A stretch of DNA of 64,000 bases, from positions 14,047,628-14,111,627 of the forward strand of contig OX463783.1 of assembly GCA_949825025.1 (NCBI GenBank), written 5' to 3'. The stretch is from Siphlonurus alternatus. Its lineage: Eukaryota > Arthropoda > Insecta > Ephemeroptera > Siphlonuridae. Below the pieces are notes generated by a model, which ran no database searches, was not told the origin of the DNA, and worked only from the letters and a program-made list of their open reading frames with translations. This document shows, one piece after another, positions 50,811-63,894 of the stretch. The position numbers and the translations under genes were made by a program. Every line of letters begins with the position of its first letter. Position 1 is the first letter of the stretch.

Positions 50811-51798
50811 TATACACTAGAAATTTACTTCTGTTTTAATTGCTTTGTTGCCTTAAATTGAGAGGAAGAATTATTTTTCCAGCAGTTACTTAACTTTCAT
50901 TAAAAGATTCTAAATTGGTTAAAATATTAATATTGTAAATAAATCATGCCTATCATACGACTCTATATAATAGCTTGAATATAACATCAAAATCTGATAC
51001 AAATCCGTTAATAATTCCTACATTATGTAATTATGATAAAATTAAGCATACTTCAATGTAGCACTTTTTCACAAATATTTTGTAACCAAGAAATGTCACA
51101 TAAAAAATTAGATTTACAAAATTAGAAATATTATCAGCTTATATAATAAAATCTGCCATAAAATAATATATCGAAAGTTCTAATTCTTTTGCATTTAACT
51201 GTACACAGAGGTGTCTTCTTGGTGGCAGCTAGCAGAAGTTCCATACTGTCTCATCCTTTAATATACAAAGCCAATGTACGAGCCATGCAATGTTACGGAA
51301 CTTGAACTTTGAAGTATGTTTTTTAAAAAAGTTTCTGCTACATTATTATACAGAGGCGGATTTTAAAAGACAGGCATTTTCACATGTGGTGGCTCTTATT
51401 TAAGCTCACATGTCGACGCCTTAAATCCATTCATCACTTTATACAACAAAACCTTCCAGTTTTTTTTATATAATACTCCTACGTATAAAGTAAAATTGAG
51501 ACAACCTTATTTTTATTATTTTTTTAAATGTCAAAGTATAATGTTACTATACTTAAATATCCTGGTTAATATTTTTTTTAATTGAATAATTTGACCTATT
51601 TATCATTGAATATTGAATAAAAGGAATAATCATTAACGAGTCTTGAGTAATATGGTGTGAGAGTATAAATATTAAGGGTGTGTAATGTCTGTAAAATTTG
51701 TTTAAAATCTGATGTTTAAGAGTAAAATTGTTGGATATAAAATTCAAGGCTGCTGCAATAAAATATTTTTGTGATAGGCTATTTACGATGACCGAAAT
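50811..51798. other. AT-rich stretch; half a hAT-like end
   Basis: 51190-51300 is more balanced. CAGAGGCGGATTTTAAAA near 51353 resembles hAT-type ends and TTAAATCC follows at 51421, but no 8-bp duplication is found. No gene. Confidence 0.35.
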
Positions 51799-51802
51799 TT
51801 AA

Positions 51803-52060
51803 GGGGAAGGTAACACGCCCAATGTTAAAAAAAAAATCCCACATGAAAATTGTGAAAAAAACAAAATTAAATGTTCTCCTCTACATCCCCTATCAGTGGC
51901 TAAAATATCAGGTACACAAATTCAAAACTTAAAAACTAGCTCGAATTTAATTGTTATACTTGATATTTTAGCTACTGATAGGGGATGTAGACGAGAACAT
52001 TTAAAAAAAAAAAATCATAATTTTCATAATTTTTATTTTTATTTTTTTGTTTTGTTACCC
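51803..52060. mobile_element. TTAA-flanked hairpin C2 (258 bp)
   Basis: TTAA is on both sides (51799-51802, 52061-52064). The interior GTTCTCCTCTACATCCCCTA, GCTAAAATATCAGGTACACA and its mirror match C1. The ends are changed (GGGGAAGGTAAC on the left, GTTACCC on the right) and the central part is shorter. Confidence 0.8.
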
Positions 52061-52101
52061 TTAAAGTATTTGTGTAAATATTATGATTTTTTTTCACTTA
52101 A

Positions 52102-52551
52102 GGTATAACCTGAGAATTTGTCTGTCAAGGTCAAGAGGCGTGGCTATAGTGGCAACACTGTTTGCATTGGAATGCGCATAAATTTTTAGGAGGGGGTGGT
52201 GACTACAGTCCTTGAGAACGTTGCCACATTTCTCATCACATATAGGTAACGATCATCGCCACGGTTCAAAATATATGAAAACAATTCAGAAAAATAGTCT
52301 AAAAAATTAGGTTTTAGTAAAAAAAAAAAGTAAAAGAATCTGTTGTATAGTTTTTTTGCAATGCTAATTAACAAATTTAACATTGGAAGGATACAAAATT
52401 CTCATTTAAATAAATTAATTATAATTAAACCAACGGTTAAAAAATTCCGAAAAAATTCAGAGCTAATTTGACGATTGGTGTGAGTCCACCAAATTAATTT
52501 GAAGAAAATCTGTTGTAGCGAATTTTTCGTCCAAATTTCTCAGGTTAAGCC
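52102..52551. mobile_element. TTAA-flanked element S (450 bp)
   Basis: TTAA is on both sides (52098-52101, 52552-52555). The terminal repeats are GGTATAACCTGAGAATTTG and the mirrored CAAATTTCTCAGGTTAAGCC, about 20 bp. The middle is not palindromic. It has TCAAGGTCA (52125-52133, Ftz-F1/ERR-type site). It lies only 33 bases right of C2's TTAA. No second copy in the window. Confidence 0.65.
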
Positions 52552-52555
52552 TTAA

Positions 52556-54124
52556 TACATAATAAAATAAAAGATTGTGAATATATTAGCACCGGTCCCC
52601 ATTGCTATTTTTGGGTACTGTATAACATGATATCACGCAATCTTTATAGATGTGGTGAACTAGAACAATTTTAGAATGGACTGAGTGCTTTTCTTAATTA
52701 CCCCAAATTTGCATCTCTTTGTTTCTTGCAGTTGCAGCTCTATAATTGCAATTCATGCTGTAGTAACATTCGTGATTTTCCGAGTTGTACATCATAATAA
52801 ATAATATGTAATATTAGATACACTATAGTAATTAATTATCCTGCTGATAAAAAACAATAATTATGATTTATACATAATACTGAAAAGCTTGTAAATAATA
52901 AACACACATTAATCAAACCTTATCTTTCATTAACACCGTAATTATTTCATAATTTAATTATTTAAAAAAATATTTTTTGTGAATAAATATGAAGAATTAG
53001 CCATTTAAATTATTACATGTTTCAGAGTTTTAGATCATATCATTAATTTACCTTTTAGAAAATCAAAAAGTATTGAATAATTAATGCTATATTTTATATT
53101 AATAATTAAATAATATTATATTTTATTAAAATTTGAATGCTCAGATTTTTTTTAACTGTTGTGTACCATAAAATTATCTACCTACTTCAAAAATTATTTA
53201 CAAAAATTATAGAATATAATTATATATTTATAAACCCATTGTTTTAGTTTTGCTTCAAATATTATGTAAATTATATATTTTCAGTTTTCTTTTAAAGAAT
53301 AATTTAATTCAAATTAAACAGTTTATATATCAATTTAGAATATTATTTAAATCTCAAGGACATTAATAATATAATAATACATTATTTTTTTTTTAAATGA
53401 AGTAATTTATTCTTTAATACTTCGATATATGAATAGAAAATATACGCCTCCCAAAATATCATAACGTAATTTGGGGGGTGGGGTATGCAACCAGTGCACA
53501 TATTATTATTAATCGCATCTTATTACACTCACCTATATAATAACATTAATAACTCATATACACCAACGTATGTATCTGTCAGTGAGAGTATTACTGGAAT
53601 ATACTGGTTGCATAATTTAGTAGAAGTAGAAAAGCGTAGTATCTGATTTCAACATTCATTTTCTAGTACTATTTGCAATTGCCAAAATTTGCAATTCTAT
53701 AATTTTTTAATTTAAAGCAGTTTTTTATTAAAAACAAATCGCATTTCTTTTTTTTTTTTTACCTTTATCTCATATTATTACAGGAGACTAAAATATATAT
53801 AAATACAAAGGCACTAATATGATACTACTACTTAGTAGGTACTATTTATCTATTTATCATTGTACACCCACATTGTCTGGAAATTGAGATATCCTCCAAA
53901 TTAGGAAAGTGTGGGGAAGATGAATGGGACACATTTTCATGCGTTGGTGAATATTAAGACAAATTTTACTATTATCCTTGCAAATATCAACAGATTTGCA
54001 AGTCCATTCATCAGAAACTTTGTGAGTTATAAAGTACCGAAACAGTGACAATTTACTATAAAGTTTGCATCTCTCAAATAAATTAGGTTATTTTCTGTTT
54101 AAACCGCTGGATATATTTGGAAGT
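52556..54124. other. AT-rich stretch with a spaced inverted repeat
   Basis: TATGCAACCAGT (53484) is mirrored by ACTGGTTGCATA (53602) about 106 bases apart, with GGGGGGTGGGG just left of it. It is a possible short element without further support. Confidence 0.4.
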
Positions 54125-54330
54125 TAGTGCATCTGGTCGTGAGTTCGATCCCAGGCACCATTCGAATTTATCCTTCATCAAATGCTGACCATTCTGATTG
54201 AAGTTTCCATGGTTCCCACAGTCACAACTAACTATCATTGAATACTAGAATGGATTTCTAGACTATCCTAGGAGATTGATAGGACACCCCAGCTACGACT
54301 AGACCTAAAAAATCCTAAAAACTTTCGGTG
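54125..54330 (+). mobile_element. tRNA-headed SINE
   Basis: GGTCGTGAGTTCGATCCCAG (B box, about 54135-54154), GCACC, CCTTCATCAAATGCTGACCA, the core GATTGAAGTTTCCATGGTTC, CACAGTCACAACTAAC, and a decayed 3' part. It lacks the CAAGTGGCGGTTGC segment of 50229-50505. Confidence 0.75.
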
Positions 54331-55181
54331 GGATTCATTTAGTCAATAATTTCATTTATTTCATTATTAAGTGACTAGATACATTTTTCAAATTTTTAAT
54401 CTAAATTGAATAGGTCACTTATTAATATAAACTTAAGTAATTCAATTTAATAATTTAATTACGGTTTAAAGTTAGATCGAAGACGAATTTTAACAAAAAT
54501 TAACACATCCGTAACATTAATAACTATATTGAGTATATATATTATTATTAAGAAAAAATATTTTACATCATAAACAAAAATTATGAAAATAAATTTAAAA
54601 AATACATTATAATTAATTTTATTAATATGCACGTAATTCAATATAATGTCAACAAAATATAGAATACAACATCTTTTATATTGATTAGATCTAGATAATA
54701 TATTTTATTAAAATGTCAAAATTTAAGATATAAATTCATATTAAAAAAATATATATGTCATAGAATAAGGTACATGTGACATACAATTAGTCATATACGT
54801 AAACTCATAACTTTTTTTTTTTTTTAGGAGTCAAGGAGCAAGACCAAAAACCTGATTATACTTTTTCATATCATAAAAATAAATGTTATAATATGTTAAA
54901 TAAATGATGAAAATAATATCATCTTTTATAATACGTATTCTTTAACTACGTATATTACACATACAAATATTATACTATATAAAACAGTAGCAAATGTAGG
55001 AACTTAATGTGTGCTAAATTACTAAATACAGTTACGGTAATTAATCTACAAAAAAGGTACTTTAATTAAATATGTAAGTATATAAAAAATTTATGGTAAA
55101 TTAAGTCCTTATGTTATGTCAGTATTATATAAATAGACTCCAATTCCAAGAAATTGAAGTTATTTATAATATACACATCAG
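54331..55181. other. AT-rich stretch, nothing recognised
   Basis: No feature supported. Confidence 0.5.
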
Positions 55182-55320
55182 TGTACACCTCGGGAAAGCT
55201 CAAACGTCTTACCTAATTTGTTGGAACTACAAGTTGCATAATATGTGATGGTATTTCTAAGAAGCACCCAGTTTCTCTTAAAAACACCAAGGATAACGTT
55301 TATGTTGATCAGAGGTGTAA
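55182..55320. mobile_element. Hairpin MITE M (139 bp)
   Basis: TGTACACCTCGGGAAAGCTC, AAACGTCTTACC pairs with GGATAACGTTTATGTTGATC, AGAGGTGTAA. Length and the GTACACC start recall family D, so M may be a distant member. Half-copies may exist at 45945 and 63470. Confidence 0.6.
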
Positions 55321-55532
55321 TATTTCATATCTTAATATTTAATTACAATATTATTTGTTATTGCAATCCCTCGGTAAAGTTGTAAAGAAATCTTAAAATT
55401 TGAACATTCTTTACACAATATTAGAGCTGTATAGTGAGGAATATAATAATTATTTTAAAGATGAGCTAATGGTAAAAATCTGCATTTTGATCTGCACTAT
55501 ATATAAGCAGATCGAGCAGAATTAAAGTTCAA
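55321..55532. other. AT-rich spacer
   Basis: No feature supported. Confidence 0.4.
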
Positions 55533-55536
55533 TTAA

Positions 55537-55695
55537 GGCCCATTCACATACTTTGCTTTTAGGTTGCGCTGCATGTCCACAGGAAATGCAAAGCACACAA
55601 GCAGACGAACACAGCAAGCGAGCAAATATCAAATGGTTTTGACTTTTCTGCTTTCTTTCTTACTTTGTTTGCTTTGTTTTATATGTGAATGGGCC
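55537..55695. mobile_element. TTAA-flanked hairpin H (159 bp)
   Basis: TTAA is on both sides (55533-55536, 55696-55699). The ends are GGCCCATTCACATACTTTGC and the mirrored GTTTTATATGTGAATGGGCC. The middle is more GC-rich (CACAAGCAGACGAACACAGC). The frame of 62 codons across it is a shadow. Confidence 0.82.
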
Positions 55696-55699
55696 TTAA

Positions 55700-56350
55700 C
55701 TCAAACTGTGTTTGAAAATTCTAAAATGTTACAAAATATACGTAATGTATAAATTAAGATTTTCAACCTAATAACAGAGTTATGTTTCTAAAAGCAATAT
55801 ATTGCCATGATAGAGTGAAAAGAGGCTTATGTCCATTATATTAATGAAAAGGACACAAGTCCACCTTAAGCAGAACAGAATATCAACCTTGAGTCCTTGA
55901 AGTGAACATATGTCCTTTTACATTTTTATTACCAATAAACTAATGCCTTTTTCACTATACCATAATGTATATAAAAATCATAACAACTTTTTCAGTGTAA
56001 TTTACATCATGCTTTATTTAAGTTTGCTTTTTTTTATTAACTTTTTTGTTACACCTTTAAAACCATAATATGTAAATTTTTAGAAAAATTTCATTACTTT
56101 TCTTACAAGTAGTTAAAATTTTAATATGATTTACAATTGTAAAAATGTCAAGTACAATAAAAAAAAGTTTTTAAACAAGCTACATCCGTAATGATGTAAC
56201 TACATACAAATAAAAAGTAGTTTTAAAGTAATAACATTTTAGAGTATAGAGTAAAATGAATGAATTTTTAACTTGTATTTTTTATTTTTTATTCATTCAT
56301 TGATAAATGAGAAAAAAAATCCTTCTTTTCCTTTACGAAATGTGTATTCC
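55700..56350. other. AT-rich stretch, nothing recognised
   Basis: No feature supported. Confidence 0.5.
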
Positions 56351-56950
56351 TTAAAGACAGGGTCACCCCAGATTTTTTTTTGTTCAATATAGCTTTCTTT
56401 CTTGTAATCTCGATTTTAGGTGAAAAAATTTTTGACTAGATTTTATTATTATGCCCACATTTTGACACTCAAAGTTTGAAAAACGTTGCATCAAATAGAC
56501 GGTAGTGAGGGCGGCAGAAGGTAATTTACAAAGAAAAATCAAAGAAAAATCAAGAAAGTTGACTTTCGATGCGCTTTTTGAGTTCAATTATGATTGCAAT
56601 AACTTGACACAAACCAGAATTAAAATTCAATATCTCTTCTTTTTACTCATGTGAGTCTCAAATTTTTCCGATTTATATAATCTGAGTTATTACGAATATT
56701 GCAGAAGCTCATTATTATCAATGCCGACGAGCTCCCCCCTCACGGAGGGTGGGCAACGGCACGAGGGTGAGTGAACATTTACGAGATTTGTCAATGTCAA
56801 GCAACCAGATGTGCGGTCAGAAAGAGAGAAGACGTTTTACCTCGAATATAAGAAGCTTGTATTCTCGAGTAAGGTCGTAGAATTAGGACGTTTTAATGCA
56901 ATTTTAGGCCTTATAAATATATTATATTATTATAGTATATAATAAGGTCC

Positions 56951-56957
<7 letters not shown>

Positions 56958-56992
<35 letters not shown>
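56958..56992. repeat. Poly-A run (35 A)
   Basis: Inside element R. It could be the tail of a retroposon inserted into it. Confidence 0.9.
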
Positions 56993-56995
<3 letters not shown>

Positions 56996-57082
56996 GTGAA
57001 GTTTACTTTACTTCACTTTAGAACATTTTCTAAGGATAATTGAGCACTATTTTTTTCAACAAGTTGTATAATAAATAAAACA

Positions 57083-57290
57083 TACGATTAGAAGAAGAAC
57101 ATACATAAGAACCTATGCGATTAGGATGTGCCCGCACACAGCTTCGTATTGTACGCCTTTGCAGTATAATAAGAAATTTAGGACCGTTTCTAAAAAAGAA
57201 ACGTATAATACGATCCGACCGTACGCTTACAGATCCCCGACTGCAGATATAAAAGTCTATGTGCGACCCGCCTAGGTGTTGCTATTTGCA
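57083..57290. repeat. Dispersed repeat I, copy 2, nested in R
   Basis: Matches 33549-33760 block by block (AAGAACCTATGCG, GCACACAGCTTCGTAT, TAATAAGAAATTTA, GTACGCTTAC). Its position inside R means it inserted later than R or was carried with it. A long (TA)n run follows at about 57528-57570. Confidence 0.6.
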
Positions 57291-57523
57291 GCAGAAGTAC
57301 AACATTTTATTTGGCATGTAAAAATAAGACAAGGCATTTATAGTATTTAATTATTTATGCAACATTACTAATATGTTTATAATAATAATAATATTTGTTT
57401 ATTACAATATCGATATTACGCATGCAGCCTAAGTATCACATATAATATTACATATTGATTTATTACATAAAAATTATTTTTTATATAGTGAATAATGTTA
57501 TGTATTGCTTTTTATAATGTATG

Positions 57524-57566
<43 letters not shown>

Positions 57567-58025
57567 ATATATTATGTATTGTTTAAATTATTAAATTGTA
57601 TTGAATACCTCCATCTTAATAAGTATTAGCTCGTTGGGGTGGTACGTATTCATTAAAATTATAATGTAATGATATTCTAATATTATAATATTTATAATGT
57701 TATAAAAGTTATTGAAAATGTGCCATGCAAGACAGTAAGAAAGATTAATTAGTCGTCAGACGGACCATGAGCTTTTTCATGTTCGCTCCTGCTGTTTGTT
57801 TACCCTCCTTTGCAACCACATCCACAACACAGAGCCTCCTGCGAGGGGGACAAAAAGAAGCGTGCCATGTGCACCGTCGATATGACGTCAAACCTTTTAA
57901 AATTTTAGTTTCGAAATGTGGGCATAATAATAAAATCTAGTCAAAAATTTGTTCACCTAAAATCGAAATTACAAGAGAGAAAGCTATATTGAACAAAAAA
58001 AAGTCTGGGGTGACCCTGTCTTTAA

Positions 58026-58604
58026 GAAAAATGTGTTATATTCTTGAATAACATACAACGATACGATTTTAAATGCAAACATAATATATGGGGAAACTTT
58101 TTAAAAATAATTATTACATAACAGTATGTTTCACTCTAATTTTAAATGTATTTTAGTGATTGAAAAAGAAGTATACTAAAAATATATAGGAATATAAAAC
58201 TCTGGGTCCTTAAACTCTATACATTCAATATAAATATCAGGATTTGCATACACAAACCCTGTATAAATGTAACAATATGCAATGCTGGTTGTCCATTAAA
58301 ATAAACTTTTAACTCATTTTTCTTTAATTTTACTCCCTGTTTTTATATTAAAATTATTGAAACCTTGAAGGGAACAATTCAATATTATTTTGATGTAATT
58401 ATTTTATTAAAACTTATTATCAATTACATGCAGATTTAAGATCATGCATTTTGAACATCATATTAATTAAAACGAATATAATCCTTCCTTTTCATGTACA
58501 GTATATACTTACATTGAGATAAAATTAATTATTAAAAAGATACATTAATTATTCATTACAATTAAAACAATATCGTTATAAATTAATATAAAAAAAAATT
58601 ACGT
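58026..58604. other. AT-rich stretch, nothing recognised
   Basis: No feature supported. Confidence 0.5.
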
Positions 58605-58766
58605 ATGAAAAACTTCCGGGTGGGTATAGTAGATGAAGATGCGCTTTACACGGCGGCAAGCAAGGTGTATTATAAGGTGGGAGGTATGGGAGTGATGCTC
58701 ACATGCATACCTCACAAGCCGACCGGCTTACTATACTTGATCTTATATACACTTCAATTAAAATAA
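58605..58766 (+). CDS. Short open frame in a GC-balanced island (53 codons)
   Basis: Starts MKNFRVGIVDEDALYTAASK and continues with a GGMG stretch, a cysteine and a hydrophobic C-terminal part. I recognise no family. Base composition over 58610-58735 is near balanced, unlike both flanks, and the frame stays open until it re-enters AT-rich DNA. A weak mirror pair (GTATAGTA/TACTATAC) at its edges could instead mark a small inserted element. No splice or poly-A signals are decisive. Confidence 0.22.
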   Translation: MKNFRVGIVDEDALYTAASKVYYKVGGMGVMLTCIPHKPTGLLYLILYTLQLK

Positions 58767-59241
58767 GTTTTAACTAAAATTAGAACTTTTTCCAGTCTCT
58801 CCAAGTATTTATTAACTTAAAATTTACAGTACTTAAATATTATCTCAACGATTTAGTTTTGAACTTTGAAATTTAATATTTAAGACTAAAAATATAGCAC
58901 TTCCGGTTGTAATTCTTATATTAATTAAACTATACCACTCCCTCCATTTATAAGGTGAAAGACACTCCTGATGTGAGTATAGAAAAGAGAGGGAGAGAAA
59001 GAGGATACAAAAGCAGCTACGAGTAAGATTATTGGAGGTCTATATGGATAAGTTATATTAAAGGTCACTAACCCTAAGTTGTTGCAAACTTCAAGTCACA
59101 TGACATGTACACACTAGTAATGACAAGAAAGTTAAAGAGAGGAAGGGGAGGATCATCTTATTCATTCTATATCATTTAAATGTAAAAAATATAGTTGAAC
59201 ATTGTTATATAATTAGGTCAAGTTGGCAATTTTTGGTCCAG
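58767..59241. other. Mixed AT-rich stretch, nothing recognised
   Basis: 58980-59010 is purine-rich (GAGAGGGAGAGAAAGAGG). No gene. Confidence 0.4.
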
Positions 59242-59556
59242 TTACTGCTGGAGTCAAAGAATATTTCCCTGCAAACGAATCGAATGAAATAAATTTTAAA
59301 GAAATCAAGAATTTTCTAAAACTTAATCACTTATGGTTTGAGCAAATTCAGTCTTGCAGTTTTCTTACAACAGCTCCATTTCCGGTTTTCGTCCATAAGA
59401 CCAACGTTAAACTTCTACCTAGGTTTTCACAAAACTGATAAGACAGATTCGCTTCAAAATTTGTATGCCACCTGGTGATTTCTAAATCCCCTGCAAGTCT
59501 TGTTGCATTCAGGCGCTACGATTGCGAGATATCAACCTACTGAGATTAATCCTTAA
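59242..59556. repeat. Dispersed repeat J, copy 2
   Basis: Second copy of the 4527-4852 repeat. A frame of 71 codons starts just outside it (59223) and stops inside (59438). It is absent as an open frame in copy 1 and is not called as a gene. The most conserved part is the last 80 bases (CCCCTGCAAGTCTTGTTGCA, TTCAGGCGCTACGATTGCGA). Confidence 0.7.
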
Positions 59557-60786
<1,230 letters not shown>

Positions 60787-60790
60787 TTAA

Positions 60791-60935
60791 GCCGGTATTA
60801 CATAATACAATTTTTATATCTATTCCATACAATTTTTCCTTGCAAGAAAACTTTTACTCCATTTGTTTGTATGGAGATGAATTTTTCTTGCAAGGAAAAA
60901 TTGTATGCAAAATTGCATGGTTTATACAGGTTTTA
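60791..60935. mobile_element. TTAA-flanked hairpin G2
   Basis: The left TTAA (60787-60790) and end GCCGGTATTACATAATACAA are preserved, as are CCTTGCAAGAAAAC, TTTGTTTGTATGGAGATGAA and the mirrored TTCTTGCAAGGAAAAATTGT. The right end has decayed and its TTAA is lost. Confidence 0.8.
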
Positions 60936-61511
60936 CTATTGTTTTCAATCTAATTTTATTTAATTCCAATATGCAAACTATGTAGTGGTAAAATTTTGAA
61001 AACCTTATTCAAATTTCTCAAACAATTATAAATTTAATTAAATATTTTCAAAATGAACTATAGACATTTTGTTCTAAGAAGTTTAAGGGTCATAATCAGA
61101 TAAGAAACTTATATTAATAGCTCTTGAATCAAATTGTATCTCTGTATTATATTTATCACAACCAAAACATAAATATGAAGATTTTGCAATTTTCTCCAGC
61201 TATCAATAATATTCATAAAATTTTATGATCTTATTAAAACAATTTTCAAAATTCATATCAAAAACTAATTATTATGATTTTCTTATCATCAATACAATTT
61301 TTATATGTAATACAATAACAGCACGATTTTTCATAATATTATATTATTTATTTTGTTCAAACATACTATTAAATTTTTAAAGTAATAAACCTACTTACAT
61401 GATCATTATTATTGTTATAATAATTTGATTTTCAAATCTTATTATATATTATAGTTTCAATAGATTTATACAGATTATTTAAATAGGGTCAATCATAAAT
61501 GGATTTTAGTG
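60936..61511. other. AT-rich stretch, nothing recognised
   Basis: No feature supported. Confidence 0.5.
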
Positions 61512-61513
61512 TA

Positions 61514-62443
61514 CACTGAATAAAAAATACCGCAGATGCATGACTAGTGCCTAAGCTGGAAAATAAAGAATGTCTATTCCTAAAGAATTAAGCCTTAATA
61601 AGTAATTCTACCTAAAGAAGGTCCTGGTCTAATTATCCTATATGCCATGGCACTATTTTAAAGGTACTTTTAAGGACAGCACGAACGTTACTCCTGCCTC
61701 ACTTGCTAGAGCTATTTCAGTATTTCAGATCATGACGAATTTGCTGTAAAAAAGATGGCCACTATACGATATCACAGCAAGTACACAATTTTCACATTGC
61801 ATCGCTCTAAAAAAATACTCCTGTAAATCCACCTTAATATCTCTAAATGAAAATTGTGTTGCAAAGAATAACACTATCCAGTATTCAGTCTCCTTATGGG
61901 CATGCAATCAGTTCTTTAAATATATTATATTATAGTTTAACTTAAACTACCTCACTTATGGGCACGTAACTTAATATGGTTCTCGACATAATTAATATGT
62001 GAATTTATTAATCGTATAATACAAATGCATACAAGGATTTTTGGACATTAAGAGGCGTGAAGTGCCTTTTTTTTTTTGTGGAATACTCTTTTCGTGACTA
62101 TCGACGTAGAAATGAAAATCTCCATAAACAGAATCTCTTCAGACTTCAAATGCATCTCTTTCTTGGGGAGAGAGGAGGGGGGGGGGGGGGGTAAAATTAA
62201 TAATACCTAAGAAGATGGTTTATTATAGAATAATGTTTATTCCTTCGATTACACCTTATAAACTATTCTTACTCAACATATTTAAATAGCAATTAAGATT
62301 CCTTGTTGATAAAATGATGTCTAAATACGTGCTGTTAATATGCAAAAACTCATATTAAAATTAATTGACTTGACACAAAGTTCATACTGATATCAAAAAT
62401 ACTTTATTGTTTTTTATAAAAAGAATTATTATTTTTTTCAGTG
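61514..62443. mobile_element. Possible TA-flanked element with CACTGA ends
   Basis: CACTGAATAAAAAATA at 61514 is mirrored by TATTATTTTTTTCAGTG ending at 62443, with TA just outside each. The ends resemble those of 13645-14429. The interior (930 bp) holds a more balanced 61640-61920 part, a 15-G run and no recognisable transposase. The terminal match is short and A-rich, so this is tentative. Confidence 0.35.
62177..62191. repeat. Poly-G run (15 G)
   Basis: Follows GGGGAGAGAGGA. It is one of two long G runs in the window (the other, at 17281-17293, is inside the hAT MITE). Confidence 0.9.
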
Positions 62444-62445
62444 TA

Positions 62446-63527
62446 CATTTATTACAGACATATATGGTATATCTTTAGAATATTATTTTATAATATGTTC
62501 TGATTTTTATCAATATTCTTCTTATAATATGTAGGTGTAATGTGTAGGTTTCAAATGCAGCAGAATTCTTCTTGAATGTACTATATGGGTAATAGAAAAT
62601 AAACCCACACAATGTATTGTCTATATCTTTATAGATTACATTGTAGTACAGAATAAAATACATAAAAGTTTTCTCAATTATAATTATTATATACATAAAA
62701 GATAAAAAAAATGTTATTTAAATAAGTATAAAAGTCAGTAAATTTAGATTTAAAATTGTATAGTTTAAGATTAAATTGTATTATAAATTAAAGTTTAAAA
62801 TCAAACTTGTTAAATTTTATTGTTAAAAGTTTTGTATACTCTAATTTAACTGTTTTATTTTTATCAATCATGCGATATATTTGCATACAAATTATTTAAA
62901 AGTTTTCAATTTGTTCTTCATTAAAATTTATTGTTAAAATTTAATCTAGAATTTATTTATATATTATATGAATAGTTCAAATCAGTTTAATAAGGAGTTT
63001 TTATCATGCAATCAATTTTAATTTAATTGTATTAACGATGAATTTCTTTGTATTGTATTCGATACAAGCTTTGTTTTGAAAAGAAATAAAAATGCTATAA
63101 AATAAAAATGACCTACTAAGGTTATACCAAAAATAAATTATCTGTAATTGGGCTAATAAATAATAAAACTTTTAACCATGATGAGATCAATCTTGAATGT
63201 AATTTAAAATTTAAAAAATTAAGTTCAATTAAATTATTTTTCAATTCACAAGCACACCTCTGAACATACGGAACGCTACTATTACTTCTTAAATCATGCA
63301 TTATTAAGGCGTGGTGAGCCGTACCATATTATAAATGTGGTTAAAACTTGAAACTGATGGGATAAAAATTACAATATTTATACAATATACTATAATATTT
63401 ATAGCATATAATATTTATATTTAACAAATGAAAAATTAAAGAGGTGTAATTTTTTTTTACAAGATATATGTACATTTCGGGACTACACAAACGTTATCTT
63501 TTATTCCCAACAACTACATACTGGATT
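62446..63527. other. AT-rich stretch; possible M fragments
   Basis: CACACCTCTGAACATACGGA near 63254 and GTACATTTCGGGACTACACA near 63470 resemble family M ends but do not form a complete element. The rest is featureless. Confidence 0.35.
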
Positions 63528-63845
63528 TGGAGTACCAACCTCAAAATTTTTTATTGCAGAAATGGATAGAGGGTGCAATGTTACGCTACTCTGAATTTTT
63601 TCAGATTTTTCTGAGACCGGGAAATATTTTTAAAAAATTATTGAAAGTGCAGAAAAAGTGCCGCCTCTTGCCGCCTCTCTTAATAAAAGATAGGCCCCAA
63701 AAGGGACGTGGATTCGAACCCAACCTCGCCAAAACTTTTTAGCAATACTTCCCGGTCCCTAAAAAATCTGAAAAAAATCAGAGTAGCATATTTTTGCACC
63801 CTCTATCCATTTCTGCAATAAAAAAAATTTGAGGTCGGTACTCCA
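63528..63845. mobile_element. Foldback element A3 (318 bp)
   Basis: Outermost arm TGGAGTACCAACCTCAAA, mirrored by TTTGAGGTCGGTACTCCA, then the A-family inner arm (ATTGCAGAAATGGATAGAGG, CAGATTTTTCTGAGACCGGG). The loop differs from A1 and A2: GCCGCC repeats, then CGTGGATTCGAACCCAACC. On the minus strand this has the GGGTTCGAATCC look of a tRNA T-arm/B box. The CRE octamer is absent. The plus-strand frame of 71 codons is a shadow. Confidence 0.85.
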
Positions 63846-63894
63846 TTGTTGAACTGATTTGTAGGAGTTGCAGCCACCTCTTAAAGCCGGTATT

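Larger units (their letters stand above)
56355..58021. mobile_element. TTAA-flanked element R (1667 bp)
   Basis: TTAA is on both sides (56351-56354, 58022-58025). The terminal inverted repeats are about 110 bp (56355-56464 and 57912-58021), starting AGACAGGGTCACCCCAGA and continuing to ATTATTATGCCCACATTT with few mismatches. The interior of about 1.45 kb has GC-richer subterminal zones (56720-56830 and 57740-57890), a poly-A run and a copy of repeat I. No transposase frame is visible on either strand, so it is a deletion derivative or a non-autonomous carrier. TTAA suggests piggyBac-type, but the ends are not the usual CCC. Confidence 0.85.

Noticed and set aside
59223..59438. Frame of 71 codons in repeat J copy 2
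   Set aside because: Copy 1 at 4527 has stops in the same frame, and substitutions are not concentrated at third positions.
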